64,000 nt of DNA from assembly GCA_046351595.1 (NCBI GenBank), contig JAXLYE010000005.1:372001-436000 (forward strand). Reading direction: 5' to 3'. The position numbers and the translations under genes are program-made. Below are positions 32,891-41,287 of this stretch, one piece after another. Numbering within the stretch: position 1 is the stretch's first letter; each line of letters begins with the position of its first letter. Source of the stretch: JAXLYE01 sp046351595 (lineage in GTDB: Bacteria; Myxococcota_A; Polyangia; Palsa-1104; JAEUJZ01). Under the pieces are notes generated by a model, which ran no database searches, was not told the DNA's origin, and saw only the letters and a list, made by a program, of their open reading frames with translations.

Positions 32891-33300
32891 GCCAGAGCAT
32901 GCAGATCGATCCCGTAGCCGATCTCCTCAACGGCCTGGCCGTCTTCCGCGCCGCGACGCTGCGCCAGCTCGCGGAGCTCGGCGAGGCGAGCGGCGACGAC
33001 GTCATCGGCGAGCTGTGCGGCCTGCTCCTCGCCGACGCGCCGGTGCGCCTGGCCGCGATGCGCAGCGGCCTCAGCTCCGGGGACACGCGCTCGACCGAGC
33101 ATGCGGCGCACAGCCTGAAGTCGAGCTGCGCCATGCTGGGCGGCGAGCGGACCGCGCGGCTGTGCCAGGAGATCGAGTCGCGCAGCCGCCGCGGTGCGGT
33201 CGCCGAGCTGGCCCCGTTCGTCGAGACGCTGGCGCTCGAGATCCCGCGCTTTTTGGCGGCGCTCAACGAGTTCGCCGAGGCCCGCCGCGTCCCCGGGTGA
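32887..33300 (+). CDS. histidine phosphotransfer (Hpt) protein
   Basis: This 137-residue helical protein carries the Hpt signature AAHSLKSSCAMLGG, in which the His takes and passes on a phosphoryl group. An AGAAGGGAATTC ribosome site precedes the ATG, which overlaps the stop of the REC-kinase gene. A stand-alone Hpt next to two receiver proteins suggests a phosphorelay, but the only sensor kinase nearby is the truncated one at 29,895-30,872. Confidence 0.88.
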   Translation: MSQSMQIDPVADLLNGLAVFRAATLRQLAELGEASGDDVIGELCGLLLADAPVRLAAMRSGLSSGDTRSTEHAAHSLKSSCAMLGGERTARLCQEIESRSRRGAVAELAPFVETLALEIPRFLAALNEFAEARRVPG

Positions 33301-33320
33301 GCGAGAGGAGCTGCCCCGCG

Positions 33321-33749
33321 ATGTCCTCGTCCCCGCCCTCGTCCCGCTCCCTGCCGCCGGCGCCGTCTTCGATCCGGCGCGTGCTGCTGGTCGACGACGA
33401 GCCCGACGTCCGCCTGGTCGCCCGGCTGAGCCTCGAGCGGATCGGCAACTGGAAGGTCGCGGTCGCGTCCTCGGGAGTCGAGGCGCTGCAGCTCCTGCAG
33501 GGCGAGCTGCCCGACGTCATCCTGCTCGACGTGATGATGCCGGAGATGGACGGCCCGACGACGCTGCAGCAGCTGCGCGGGCAGCCGCGCACCGCCGCCA
33601 TCCCGGTGATCTTTTTTACCGCCAAGTCCCAGCCGCAGGACATCGCCCGCTTCCTGGGCCTGGGCGCCCGCGGCGTCATCACCAAGCCCGTCGATCCGCT
33701 GCAGCTCCCCGGCCTGATCCGCCGGCTGATGGCCGAGTCGCCGCGCTGA
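33321..33749 (+). CDS. single-domain response regulator
   Basis: This 142-residue protein is one receiver domain with no output domain. It shows VLLVDDEPDVR, the acceptor Asp in ILLDVMMPEMDG, FFTAKSQ and ITKPVDP. A GAGAGGAG site lies before ATG 33,321. It follows the Hpt gene by 20 bp and is probably a phosphate shuttle or sink for it. Confidence 0.88.
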   Translation: MSSSPPSSRSLPPAPSSIRRVLLVDDEPDVRLVARLSLERIGNWKVAVASSGVEALQLLQGELPDVILLDVMMPEMDGPTTLQQLRGQPRTAAIPVIFFTAKSQPQDIARFLGLGARGVITKPVDPLQLPGLIRRLMAESPR

Positions 33750-33752
33750 GCC

Positions 33753-33855
33753 CGCGCAGCGGGCGCCGTGAGGCGAGCCCGCGCAGCGGGCGCCGTGAGA
33801 CGATCCCGCGCAGCGACCGCCGTGAGGCGATCCCGCGCAGCGACCGCCGTCAGTC
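33753..33855. repeat. 27-bp tandem repeat, about 3.8 copies
   Basis: Units start CGCGCAGCG at 33,753, 33,780, 33,807 and 33,834, with small changes between copies (GGGCGCCGTGAG or GACCGCCGTGAG). The array begins right after the REC stop and runs into the stop of the convergent TPR gene. Confidence 0.8.
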
Positions 33856-34269
33856 GCGCGGCTTGACGAAGGTCGTGGGCAGAAGCCCCTTGAAGCGCAG
33901 CGCCCACTCCTCGGCCTCGGCGAGGTGGCTGCCGGCCGGCAGGATCTGCCGGTAGCGGCCGAGCGCGCGCAGCTTCTCGTCGACGCCCTCGACCGCCTGC
34001 CCCCAGGCCACGACCGTCGAGAACAGTCCGTCATCGACCTCCCAGTCCGGCAGGATCTGCTCGGCGCGATCGAGCTCCACGGCGCGCGCGTAGTCCTCGA
34101 CCGCCGCCTCGTAGCGCTGCAGCGCCGCCAGCGCGCGCGCGCGATCGTGGAAGGGCTCGGGGCTCTCCGGCTCGCGCGCCGCGTGCTGCTCGGCCGCCGC
34201 CACCGCCTGCTCGAAGTCACCGCGCAGGAGCAGCTTCTGCGCGAAGGTCACACCGTAGTTGTCCGCCAT
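33850..34269 (-). CDS. small TPR-like protein
   Basis: This 139-residue cytoplasmic protein has two to three TPR-like helical pairs (FAQKLLLRGDFEQAVAAAEQ, PFHDRARALAALQRYEAAVEDY), followed by a less regular C-terminus. The start at 34,269 fits the repeat pattern; the longer open frame upstream overlaps the opposite gene and looks spurious. No partner is evident in the neighbourhood. Confidence 0.7.
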   Translation of the reverse strand: MADNYGVTFAQKLLLRGDFEQAVAAAEQHAAREPESPEPFHDRARALAALQRYEAAVEDYARAVELDRAEQILPDWEVDDGLFSTVVAWGQAVEGVDEKLRALGRYRQILPAGSHLAEAEEWALRFKGLLPTTFVKPRD

Positions 34270-34407
34270 GGCCGCGCACCCTAGCGCAAGCGCGCACGTC
34301 CAGTCACCCCAAACACCCGGCAGCCGAGCGGGCAGGGGCGCGGCCGGGCACGACCGGCGCTTTCGTGGTGCGCGCACAGCTCTGCGGCAGCGGTATAGTC
34401 GGCCGCC

Positions 34408-35052
34408 ATGTCGACGTTCCCCCTGACCGTGGATCCGCACCCGCTGCTCTCGGCGCACGCCTTCATCACCAACTTCCCGACCTCGATCGGGTCGCTGCCG
34501 ACGCCGGACTGGCTGCGCAAGCTGCTGTCCCTGTCGCCGCCGCTGCAGCCGCCGCTGGCCGCGGACGACGCCGTGCGCGCGGCGGTGCGCGACCTGCTCC
34601 GCCACGGCGGCTACAAGCCGACCGGCCGCGGCAAGCCCGCCTCCGAGTACCTCGTGCGCGCGGCCGGCGACGGCACGCTCGGCCCGATCAACGTCGCGGT
34701 CGACTGCTGCAACGTCGTGTCGCTGCACAGCGGGCTGCCGATCAGCGTGGTCGATCTCGATCGCGCGCGCGAGCCGCTGCGCATCGGCGTCGCCGCGGCC
34801 GGCGACAGCTACGTCTTCAACGCCAGCGGCCAGAGCATCGACCTTGAGGGCCTGCTCTGCCTGTTCGACGCCGACGGTCCGTGCGCCAACGCGGTCAAGG
34901 ACGCGCAGCGCACCAAGACCCACGAGGGCACCTCGCGCACGCTGAGCGTGCTGTGGAGCGCGCAGGCGCTCGGCGATCGCGGCGCGCGCGCCACCGCCTG
35001 GTACCGCGACCTGCTCGATCGCATCGGCGCCGTCACCGTGCCGGTGTTATGA
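34408..35052 (+). CDS. B3/B4 tRNA-binding-domain protein
   Basis: This 214-residue protein resembles the B3/B4 domain of the phenylalanyl-tRNA synthetase beta chain, found as a stand-alone protein in many bacteria, where a role in removing mischarged amino acids has been proposed. The stretches GPINVAVDCCNVVSLHSGLPISVVDLD and ALGDRGARATAWYRDLLDRI cut down to their cores (NVVSLHSGLPISVVDLD) are typical. No clear ribosome site is seen; the start follows from the protein fit. It stands alone. Confidence 0.7.
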   Translation: MSTFPLTVDPHPLLSAHAFITNFPTSIGSLPTPDWLRKLLSLSPPLQPPLAADDAVRAAVRDLLRHGGYKPTGRGKPASEYLVRAAGDGTLGPINVAVDCCNVVSLHSGLPISVVDLDRAREPLRIGVAAAGDSYVFNASGQSIDLEGLLCLFDADGPCANAVKDAQRTKTHEGTSRTLSVLWSAQALGDRGARATAWYRDLLDRIGAVTVPVL

Positions 35053-35332
35053 CGGCGCGGCGCTACTGCGGGCCGCCGGCGCCGGGCGTGGTGCCCGAGG
35101 GACCCGGGCGCGGCGTCGGTGGCATCGGCCGGGGCGGCGGGTACGAGACCAGACCCGCCGGGCGCCGCGCTCGCTCGCGCGCTCGGTCCGGGTCCACTCG
35201 CTTCATCGGCGCAGTCCACATCGCAGCCCCTCTGCTCCCGCTTAGACGCCCGACCCGCGAGAGAGTTCTCGCGGCCGCGGGCAATTGGGGATTTTCCCGG
35301 CTCGTGCTCCGAGCGCTCGTCGAGGGAGTCTC

Positions 35333-36310
35333 ATGGCACTGGTAAGATGGCTGCGCCGCCTGACAAGCAACCTGTCGGCGCAGGATGTCTGCGTTCTGGC
35401 CTACTTCCTGTACCAGCTGGTGCTGCTGCTCCGGCTCGCCGACTCACCCGACGCGCGCGCCGCGCGGCCGCCGCTGCTCGCCCTGACGGCGCTGGCGTTC
35501 CTGACGGTGACGCTGGTGCGCGGCGACCTCGTGCCGGCGGGCCGCGTGCGGGCGCTGCTCTACCGCATCTGCATGGTCTTCTCGGTGGTCGGCTGCTACC
35601 TGGCGATGCGGCCGTATCTTATGGCCCGACGCGCGCCGCTGCTCGACGAGAAGCTGCTGCGCCTGGATCTGCAGCTGTTCGGGCAGACGCCGGCCGTGGC
35701 CTGGGAGCGCTTCGCCACGCCGGCCGTCGTCGAGTGGTTCGCGTTCTTCTACTTCAGCTACTACGCGCTGCACGTGCTCAACGTGCTCGGCTCGGCGCTG
35801 TTCGACGAGGGCGAGCGCATGGCCGAGCTGCTCTTTGCGGCAATGGTCGTGGCCTGCGTGGGCTACGTCGGCTATACGCTGGTCCCCGGCATCGGCCCGC
35901 ACGCGACGCTGAGCTTCGCGCAGCCGCTCTGCGGCTACTACTTCTTCGGGCTGGTCCAGGGCACGGTCGCGGCGGCCGGCGCGCAGCTCGACATCTTCCC
36001 CTCGCTGCACACGGCGTTTCCGTCGCTGTTCGCGATGCACGCGCTGCGCCACCGCGGCTGCGCGCCGTTCCGCTACCTGTGGCCGCTGTCGGTGCTGTTC
36101 GCGGTCAACATCGTGATCGCCACGATGTTCCTGCGCTGGCACTACGCGATCGACGTGGTGGTGGGCTTCGCGCTGGCCGTGGCCGCGCACCGGGCCGCGA
36201 TCGCCGTGGTGCGGCGCGAGGCCAGCCGCGAGCAGCGCGGCCGGCAGCCGGTCTTCGAGACGCTGTGGCCGCCGCGCGGACCGGCCGCCGCGGCCCCGCC
36301 AACGGCCTGA
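35333..36310 (+). CDS. PAP2-superfamily membrane protein, IPC-synthase-like
   Basis: This 325-residue protein has six or more membrane helices and the PAP2 active-site motifs FPSLHTAFP (about 222-230) and RWHYAIDVVVG (about 267-277), which supply the two catalytic His and the Asp. This spacing and the long first half resemble the Aur1/inositol-phosphorylceramide-synthase branch more than classic phosphatidate phosphatases, so a role in transferring a lipid head group (for example sphingolipid-like) is possible. A GGGAG site precedes ATG 35,333. No lipid gene is adjacent. Confidence 0.8.
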   Translation: MALVRWLRRLTSNLSAQDVCVLAYFLYQLVLLLRLADSPDARAARPPLLALTALAFLTVTLVRGDLVPAGRVRALLYRICMVFSVVGCYLAMRPYLMARRAPLLDEKLLRLDLQLFGQTPAVAWERFATPAVVEWFAFFYFSYYALHVLNVLGSALFDEGERMAELLFAAMVVACVGYVGYTLVPGIGPHATLSFAQPLCGYYFFGLVQGTVAAAGAQLDIFPSLHTAFPSLFAMHALRHRGCAPFRYLWPLSVLFAVNIVIATMFLRWHYAIDVVVGFALAVAAHRAAIAVVRREASREQRGRQPVFETLWPPRGPAAAAPPTA

Positions 36311-36535
36311 GCTGCGCCTGCCCAGTACCTGACCAGCGCCTGCCGATCGCCTGCCGATCGCCTGGCTCATCGCGCCGGTCGCCTAAGCGCTGGTCAATCC
36401 TGGCCTTTCTGCGCGCCCCGATCGCGGCTGTTCACCGACGGGAACCTGGCGCGATAAGATGGTCGGGCGGCCCCTCGCGCGCGCCGTGCCGGCCGGATCC
36501 CGGGCCGGGCGCGCGACCCGGCCGCCAAAAAACGC

Positions 36536-37162
36536 ATGAGCGCCGCTGTCCTTGTCGCCGTCTCGCTCGCCTCGCTGTGCGCTGTCGCGCTGGTCGTCGG
36601 GCTGGTCCGCCCGGCTTGGGTGGTGCCGTCGCGGCGGCCGACGCGGCCCAAGGCGGTGCTGCTGTACAGCGGCGCGGCGCTGGTCGCGCTCGGGCTGGCC
36701 GGTGGCGCGCGGCTGCCGGCGGCGCACGCCGACGACCCGCAGGGGCTCGGTGCGGCGCCGGGCGAGGCCCCACCCAAGGAGGCCCTGCGTGAGGTCGCGC
36801 TGCGCCGCCTGCTCGGCATCGGCCTCGGACAGCGCCTGCGCCTGCCGACGCTGACCGTGTACTACGACGAGCCGATCAGCGAGCCCCAGGCGGCCGCGGT
36901 CGGTGACCTCTTGCGCGGCTTCCGCCTCGGCGGGCCCGAGCCGGTCGTGCAGCTGCGCTCGGACCCCGGCCGCGCCGCCTTCGAGCTGCGCGTCGCCACC
37001 GGCTACACCAGCCGCGCCCAGATCGACGGCGAGGCGCGCGCCGCCTACCAGCTCCTGGCGCTGCTCACCTCGGGCCTGGCCTTCGACGGCGCCGAGGTGC
37101 GGACGCTGATCTGCGACCCGGCGCTGGAGCCGCTGCTGACCCTGCGCTCGCCGGTGCGCTGA
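36536..37162 (+). CDS. predicted membrane protein, unknown
   Basis: This 208-residue protein has two N-terminal membrane helices (about 3-25 and 41-60) joined by a short basic loop, then a soluble domain of about 140 residues without recognised motifs (VYYDEPISEPQAAAVGDLL, AFELRVATGYTS). I do not recognise the family. A repeated CCTGCCGATCG (36,339-36,361) lies in the gap before it. Confidence 0.55.
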   Translation: MSAAVLVAVSLASLCAVALVVGLVRPAWVVPSRRPTRPKAVLLYSGAALVALGLAGGARLPAAHADDPQGLGAAPGEAPPKEALREVALRRLLGIGLGQRLRLPTLTVYYDEPISEPQAAAVGDLLRGFRLGGPEPVVQLRSDPGRAAFELRVATGYTSRAQIDGEARAAYQLLALLTSGLAFDGAEVRTLICDPALEPLLTLRSPVR

Positions 37163-37205
37163 GCGCAGAGAGGCGCACCGGTCCGTCCGGCGCTCCGTCG
37201 GGCGC

Positions 37206-38225
37206 TCAGCCCGCCGGATCGATGCGGACGCGGATGTCGCCGACGTGCTCGCGCTGGTGGTTGTACAGCGGGCTGTGCCAGTGCTCGCGCAGCGCCTCGT
37301 GCTCGGCCTCATCGAGCCAGCCGAGGTGGCGCAGCAGCGCGAGGACCGTCGGCCCCATGCCGCGGTGGCTGCCGTCCTCGATCTTCAGCGCCAGCCCGGC
37401 GGCGCCGTGCGGGCCCCGGCTCGTGCCCAGGCCGTAGACCCCCTCGGCGCCGATCTTGGCGAGCAGGCGCCCGCCGGTCTTGCGCATGAGCTCCGTGCAC
37501 AGCTGGCCCGCGCCGGCCACCATCTCGGGCGCGGTGGTCACGGCGGTGCGCAGCCGCTCGCCCGCGGCCTGGTACGGCGCGGGCAGCTCGCCGCCGGCCC
37601 AGCGCCGGAAGCTGCGCGCCAGCCCGACCAGCGGCGTGCGGAAGACCACGGCGCCGCAGCCGTCCACCGCCGTCTGGATCTGCTCGCGCGCGACGCTGGC
37701 GACGGTGCCGAGGTGGCCGAGGATCTCCTGCTGCAGCGGGTGGTCGATGCGGTTGTAGCGGGCGAGCGGCCAGCCGCGGGCGCGACACGCCGCCAGCATG
37801 CCGGCGTGCTTGCCCGAGCAGTTGTTGTGCAGCTTGGTCGGGGCCTGGCCGCTCGCCTGCAGCGCCTTGGCCTCCCGGGAGCCGAGCGGCGTGTGCGGCC
37901 CGCAGTGCAGGTCGTCGACGGTGGCGCCGATGCGCTCGAGCATGCGCGCGGCGACCGCGACGTGCTCGGGACCGCCCGCGTGCGAGCCGCAGGCCAGCGC
38001 CAGCTCGGTGTCGGTGAAGCCGAAGCGCTCGGCCGCGCCCGAGGTGAACAGGCTGAGCGCCTGGACGAACTTCGCCGACGAGCGCCAGAACACCGGCTGC
38101 TCGCTCTCCCCGGCGCCGAGGAGCTCGCGCCCCTCGGCGTCCACCGCCACCACCCAGACCCGACTGCGCGACTCGACGTGGTCGCCGCGCGTCGTCTCCA
38201 CCGTCACCTGGCACTTCACCGTCAC
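37206..38225 (-). CDS. L-asparaginase II family protein
   Basis: This 339-residue protein matches the asparaginase II (Rhizobium etli AnsA-like) family, which hydrolyses asparagine to aspartate and ammonia and is unrelated to E. coli asparaginase. Visible signatures are RSSAKFVQALSLF, ACGSHAGGPEHV, LHNNCSGKHAGML and GLGTSRGPHGAAGLALKI. No signal peptide is present. The GTG at 38,225 has an AGGAGG site at 5 nt and overlaps the tsaE stop by four bases, so it is co-translated with tsaE. Confidence 0.88.
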   Translation of the reverse strand: MTVKCQVTVETTRGDHVESRSRVWVVAVDAEGRELLGAGESEQPVFWRSSAKFVQALSLFTSGAAERFGFTDTELALACGSHAGGPEHVAVAARMLERIGATVDDLHCGPHTPLGSREAKALQASGQAPTKLHNNCSGKHAGMLAACRARGWPLARYNRIDHPLQQEILGHLGTVASVAREQIQTAVDGCGAVVFRTPLVGLARSFRRWAGGELPAPYQAAGERLRTAVTTAPEMVAGAGQLCTELMRKTGGRLLAKIGAEGVYGLGTSRGPHGAAGLALKIEDGSHRGMGPTVLALLRHLGWLDEAEHEALREHWHSPLYNHQREHVGDIRVRIDPAG

Positions 38226-38797
38226 GTGCTCCTCCTGCGAGCGTTCTTTCGAGCGTCTTTTTGAGTGTTTGCGAGCGCCTGCGCGAGCTCCCGGAGCCGC
38301 GCCGCCGATACCGGGCCGTGCGCCGAGGCGGTCAGCGTACGCCCGCCGCCGTCGGCATGCGCGAGCTCGAGCTGCAGCCGATCCGCGGGCACCGCCTCGG
38401 GGAAGCGCGAGAGCCACTCCACCGCCAGCACGCCGCCCGAGTCCGCGGCCTCCCACAGCCCGAGCTCGACGAGCTCGCGCGCATCGGTGAGGCGGTACAG
38501 GTCGGCGTGGTAGAGCGGCAGCCGCCCGGCGTAGCTGTTTACCAGCGTGAAGGTCGGGCTGCTGATCGGGACCTCGCGCGGCACGCCCAGGCCCGCGGCC
38601 AGCCCCTGCACCAGGCAGGTCTTGCCGGCGCCGAGCGGCCCGTCGAGCCCGAGCACATCGCCGGGCTGCAGGAGGCCGCCGAGCAGCGCGCCCAGCCGCC
38701 GCGTCTGCGCGGCTCGAGCCAGCGGGATGGGGGGCAGCGCATACACCTCGCCGCTCGGGCGGGCCTCTGGGGTCGGCACGGCGCCAAGATAGCGCAC
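38222..38797 (-). CDS. tsaE: tRNA threonylcarbamoyladenosine biosynthesis ATPase TsaE
   Basis: This 191-residue protein has the TsaE P-loop GPLGAGKTCLVQG, the SSPTFTLVNSY switch, HADLYRL and VEWLSRFPEAVP, in the order of the family. TsaE is the ATPase partner of TsaB/TsaD in making t6A at position 37 of ANN-decoding tRNAs. It starts at GTG; an internal GTG at 38,779 is possible. The C-terminus is longer and more basic than usual. tsaB and tsaD are not in the window. Confidence 0.92.
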   Translation of the reverse strand: MRYLGAVPTPEARPSGEVYALPPIPLARAAQTRRLGALLGGLLQPGDVLGLDGPLGAGKTCLVQGLAAGLGVPREVPISSPTFTLVNSYAGRLPLYHADLYRLTDARELVELGLWEAADSGGVLAVEWLSRFPEAVPADRLQLELAHADGGGRTLTASAHGPVSAARLRELAQALANTQKDARKNARRRST

Positions 38798-38816
38798 CTT
38801 GCGGGTGGGCGGGCGG

Positions 38817-40367
38817 CTACAGCGACAGCGGCTTGAACCCGCCGCTGCGGCCCGCCGCCGCCGCCGCCGCCGCCTCGAGCAGCGGCAGCCGCACCGTGAA
38901 GGTCGCGCCCTGCCCGGGCGGTGAGCTCGCGAGCAGCGAGCCGCCGTGCGCCTCGACCAGGCTGCGTGACAGCATCAGCCCGATGCCCGAGCCGCGCGGC
39001 CGCTTGGTGAAGAAGCGCTTGAACAGGTGCTTGAGATCCTCGGGCGCGATGCCGGGGCCGCTGTCGGTGATGTCGATGACGGCCTGCGGCCGCTCGGGAT
39101 CGCGGCGGATGCGGACGCGCACCCACGGCGGCTCGGTGGCGCCCGGCCGCGCCGGCGCGAAGCTGGCGGCGTTGTCGAGCAGGTTGCTGAACACCGACTC
39201 GATGCGGCCCGCGACGCCGCTGACCGACAGCGGCTGCGCGTCGATCTCGAAGCGCACCGTGTGGTAACGCTCGTCGGCGCGCAGCTGCTCGATCAGGCGG
39301 CCGACGAGATCGGGCAAAAAGATGGCGACGCGCTCCTCGTTGGGCAGCCCGGCCTCGGCGCGCGCCAGATCGAGGAAGCGTGTCACCAGCGCATCGAGCT
39401 TCTGGCTGCTCTGCAGGAGCACGCGCGACAGGCGGCGGGCGCGCGCCTCGTCCATGGGCTCGGGCCGGCCGAGCGCCTCGGCGGCGGCGCGGATCGCGGC
39501 CACGGGGTTTTTCATCTCGTGCGCGACGTTGGCCATAAACTCTTCGTTCTGGTGCACGCGCTCGGCCAGCGCCCGCAGGAGGCCGTTGAAGGCGTCGGCG
39601 AGCTCGGCGATCTCGCCCTGGCCCTCGACGTGGACCTGCGGCATCGACAGCGGCTGCGCGGCGTGCTGCTGGACCTGCGCGCGCAGCTTGTCGAGCGGCC
39701 GCACGAAGCCCCAGCCCAGCCACCAGATCACCGGCAGGAGCGCGACGACCACGACGTACACCGTGAGCACCCGCAGCTGCACCTGCGGCTCGGCGAGCAG
39801 CGCCCGCCGCACCACCTGCTCGGCGATGAGCAGCCAGCGCCCGCCGACGCTCAGGCCCGGGCGCGGCGGCGCCACCACGAGTGCCGCGCCGCAGATGTGC
39901 ACCGTCGGTCCCTCGCCCGCGCGCAGCGGCTCGCTGCAGGAGGAGATCGCGCGCGCGCCGATCGTGAGCTGCAGCGCCGCGGCGCGTCGATCGAGCGGCG
40001 GTCGCACCGAGTCGAGCAGCTGCAGCGTCGGCGCCTCGCCCGCGCCGTAGTTTATCCGGTCGAGCGTGCGCTGCGGCCGGTGGCTGTGATCGGCGCTGTG
40101 CAGCAGCCGCTGCGGGCCGTCGAGCAGCTCGACCCGCAGCTTGTACCGCAGCGCCGCCGCCTCGAGCTGCGCGCGCACCGCGTCCGCGTCGGGCGCCGTC
40201 GACAGGTTGGCCGCGATCGCCTGCAGCGCGGCGCAGGCCTGCTGCTGCGCGACACGGTTGCGCCTCTCGGCGATGAGCGGGGACAGGGTCAGGAACAGGA
40301 TCGGCGCCGCCGCCAGCAGGATCGCCGCCGCGACCAGCCGCAGCCGCAGGGAGCGCGTCAGCAGCAA
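38817..40367 (-). CDS. membrane sensor histidine kinase
   Basis: This 516-residue kinase has an N-terminal membrane helix (about 9-28), a periplasmic sensor of about 150 residues, a second helix (about 198-222), HAMP (about 222-270), HisKA with FMANVAHEMKNPVAAI (His near 283) and a full HATPase (NLLDNAASFAP, ITDSGPGIAPEDL, GSGIGLMLSRSL). The start is a TTG preceded by a near-perfect GAGGAGG at 5 nt; no ATG or GTG fits. It lies 76 bp after the response-regulator gene on the same strand and is its evident partner. The periplasmic part gives no hint of the signal. Confidence 0.9.
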   Translation of the reverse strand: MLLTRSLRLRLVAAAILLAAAPILFLTLSPLIAERRNRVAQQQACAALQAIAANLSTAPDADAVRAQLEAAALRYKLRVELLDGPQRLLHSADHSHRPQRTLDRINYGAGEAPTLQLLDSVRPPLDRRAAALQLTIGARAISSCSEPLRAGEGPTVHICGAALVVAPPRPGLSVGGRWLLIAEQVVRRALLAEPQVQLRVLTVYVVVVALLPVIWWLGWGFVRPLDKLRAQVQQHAAQPLSMPQVHVEGQGEIAELADAFNGLLRALAERVHQNEEFMANVAHEMKNPVAAIRAAAEALGRPEPMDEARARRLSRVLLQSSQKLDALVTRFLDLARAEAGLPNEERVAIFLPDLVGRLIEQLRADERYHTVRFEIDAQPLSVSGVAGRIESVFSNLLDNAASFAPARPGATEPPWVRVRIRRDPERPQAVIDITDSGPGIAPEDLKHLFKRFFTKRPRGSGIGLMLSRSLVEAHGGSLLASSPPGQGATFTVRLPLLEAAAAAAAGRSGGFKPLSL

Positions 40368-40443
40368 GCGGCCCTCCTCGTCGTCGCTGTCGACGCCGAC
40401 GCCGTCGCTGTCACCGTCGCTGTTTGGCCCCGCGTCGGCATGC

Positions 40444-41142
40444 TCAGCGGCTGCGCGCCCGCCAGCGGTAGCCGGCGCCGACCACGGTCTCGATCTCGTC
40501 GAACTCGGGGTCGATGGCCTCGAGCTTGCGGCGGATGCGGCGCACGTAGGTGTCGATGATGCGCACCGCGACCACCGAGTTGTCGTCGCGCACCATGGCG
40601 AGCAGCCGATCGCGCGAGAGCACCGCGCCGCTGGCCCCGGCGATCGCGTCGAGCAGCCGGAACTCGGTGACCGTCACCGTCACCGGGTGGCCACGGTAGT
40701 AGACCTCGAGGCTGTCGGCGAACAGCTGCAGGTGGCCCAGGGTCAGCGGCGCCGCCTTGGGGCCGCGGCGCTGGCGCAGCTCCTGCCGGCGCAGCAGGCT
40801 GGTCACCCGGGCCAAGAGCACCCGCGTCGAGAACGGCTTGGCGACATAATCATCCGCGCCGAGCTCGAGGCCGAGCGCCTCGTCGATCTCGTTGTCGCGC
40901 GCCGTCAGCAGGATGATCGGGACGGTGGAGCCGCGCGTGCGCAGCTCCTTGCACAGCCAGAAGCCGTCGCGGATCGGCATGTTGACATCGCTGACGACGA
41001 GATCCGGGTGCCCCTCAAGGGTCAGCTGCAGCCCGGCGCTGCCGTCGTGCGCGGTGATCACCTCGTGGCCGGCGTCCTCGAAGGTCAGCGCCAGGACGTC
41101 CAGCAAGGCCTGCTCATCGTCGATGAGCACGATCTTCGCCAT
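40444..41142 (-). CDS. OmpR-family response regulator
   Basis: This 232-residue regulator has a receiver domain (IVLIDDEQALL, acceptor Asp in DLVVSDVNMP, VAKPFS) and a C-terminal winged helix (VTEFRLLDAIAG, RIIDTYVRRIRRKLEAID, VVGAGYRW) that binds DNA. It forms a two-gene system with the kinase downstream. Upstream of the ATG an AT-rich TTCTGGGAATATTC-like stretch (41,143-41,160) could be its own binding site or -10 region. Confidence 0.92.
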   Translation of the reverse strand: MAKIVLIDDEQALLDVLALTFEDAGHEVITAHDGSAGLQLTLEGHPDLVVSDVNMPIRDGFWLCKELRTRGSTVPIILLTARDNEIDEALGLELGADDYVAKPFSTRVLLARVTSLLRRQELRQRRGPKAAPLTLGHLQLFADSLEVYYRGHPVTVTVTEFRLLDAIAGASGAVLSRDRLLAMVRDDNSVVAVRIIDTYVRRIRRKLEAIDPEFDEIETVVGAGYRWRARSR

Positions 41143-41287
41143 GTTCCCAGAATATCCAAAGTGCCGATCGAGGAGGGCGCGGAACCGCCGCCGCGTCTGG
41201 AACCGGGCCTGCGGAAGGCTTTGCCACCGCGGCGCGCGCTGGGTCGGTTGCTCGCGTACCCTGTTCTGCAGGGGGCACGGACAGCGG

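Noticed and set aside
33753..33855. CRISPR array
   Set aside because: The units are directly adjacent with no spacers, so it is a plain tandem repeat.
40368..40443. N-terminal extension of the sensor kinase into the gap after the regulator gene
   Set aside because: The frame is open with an Asp/Ser-rich translation, but no ATG or GTG occurs; TTG 40,367 has an excellent ribosome site and precedes the membrane helix.
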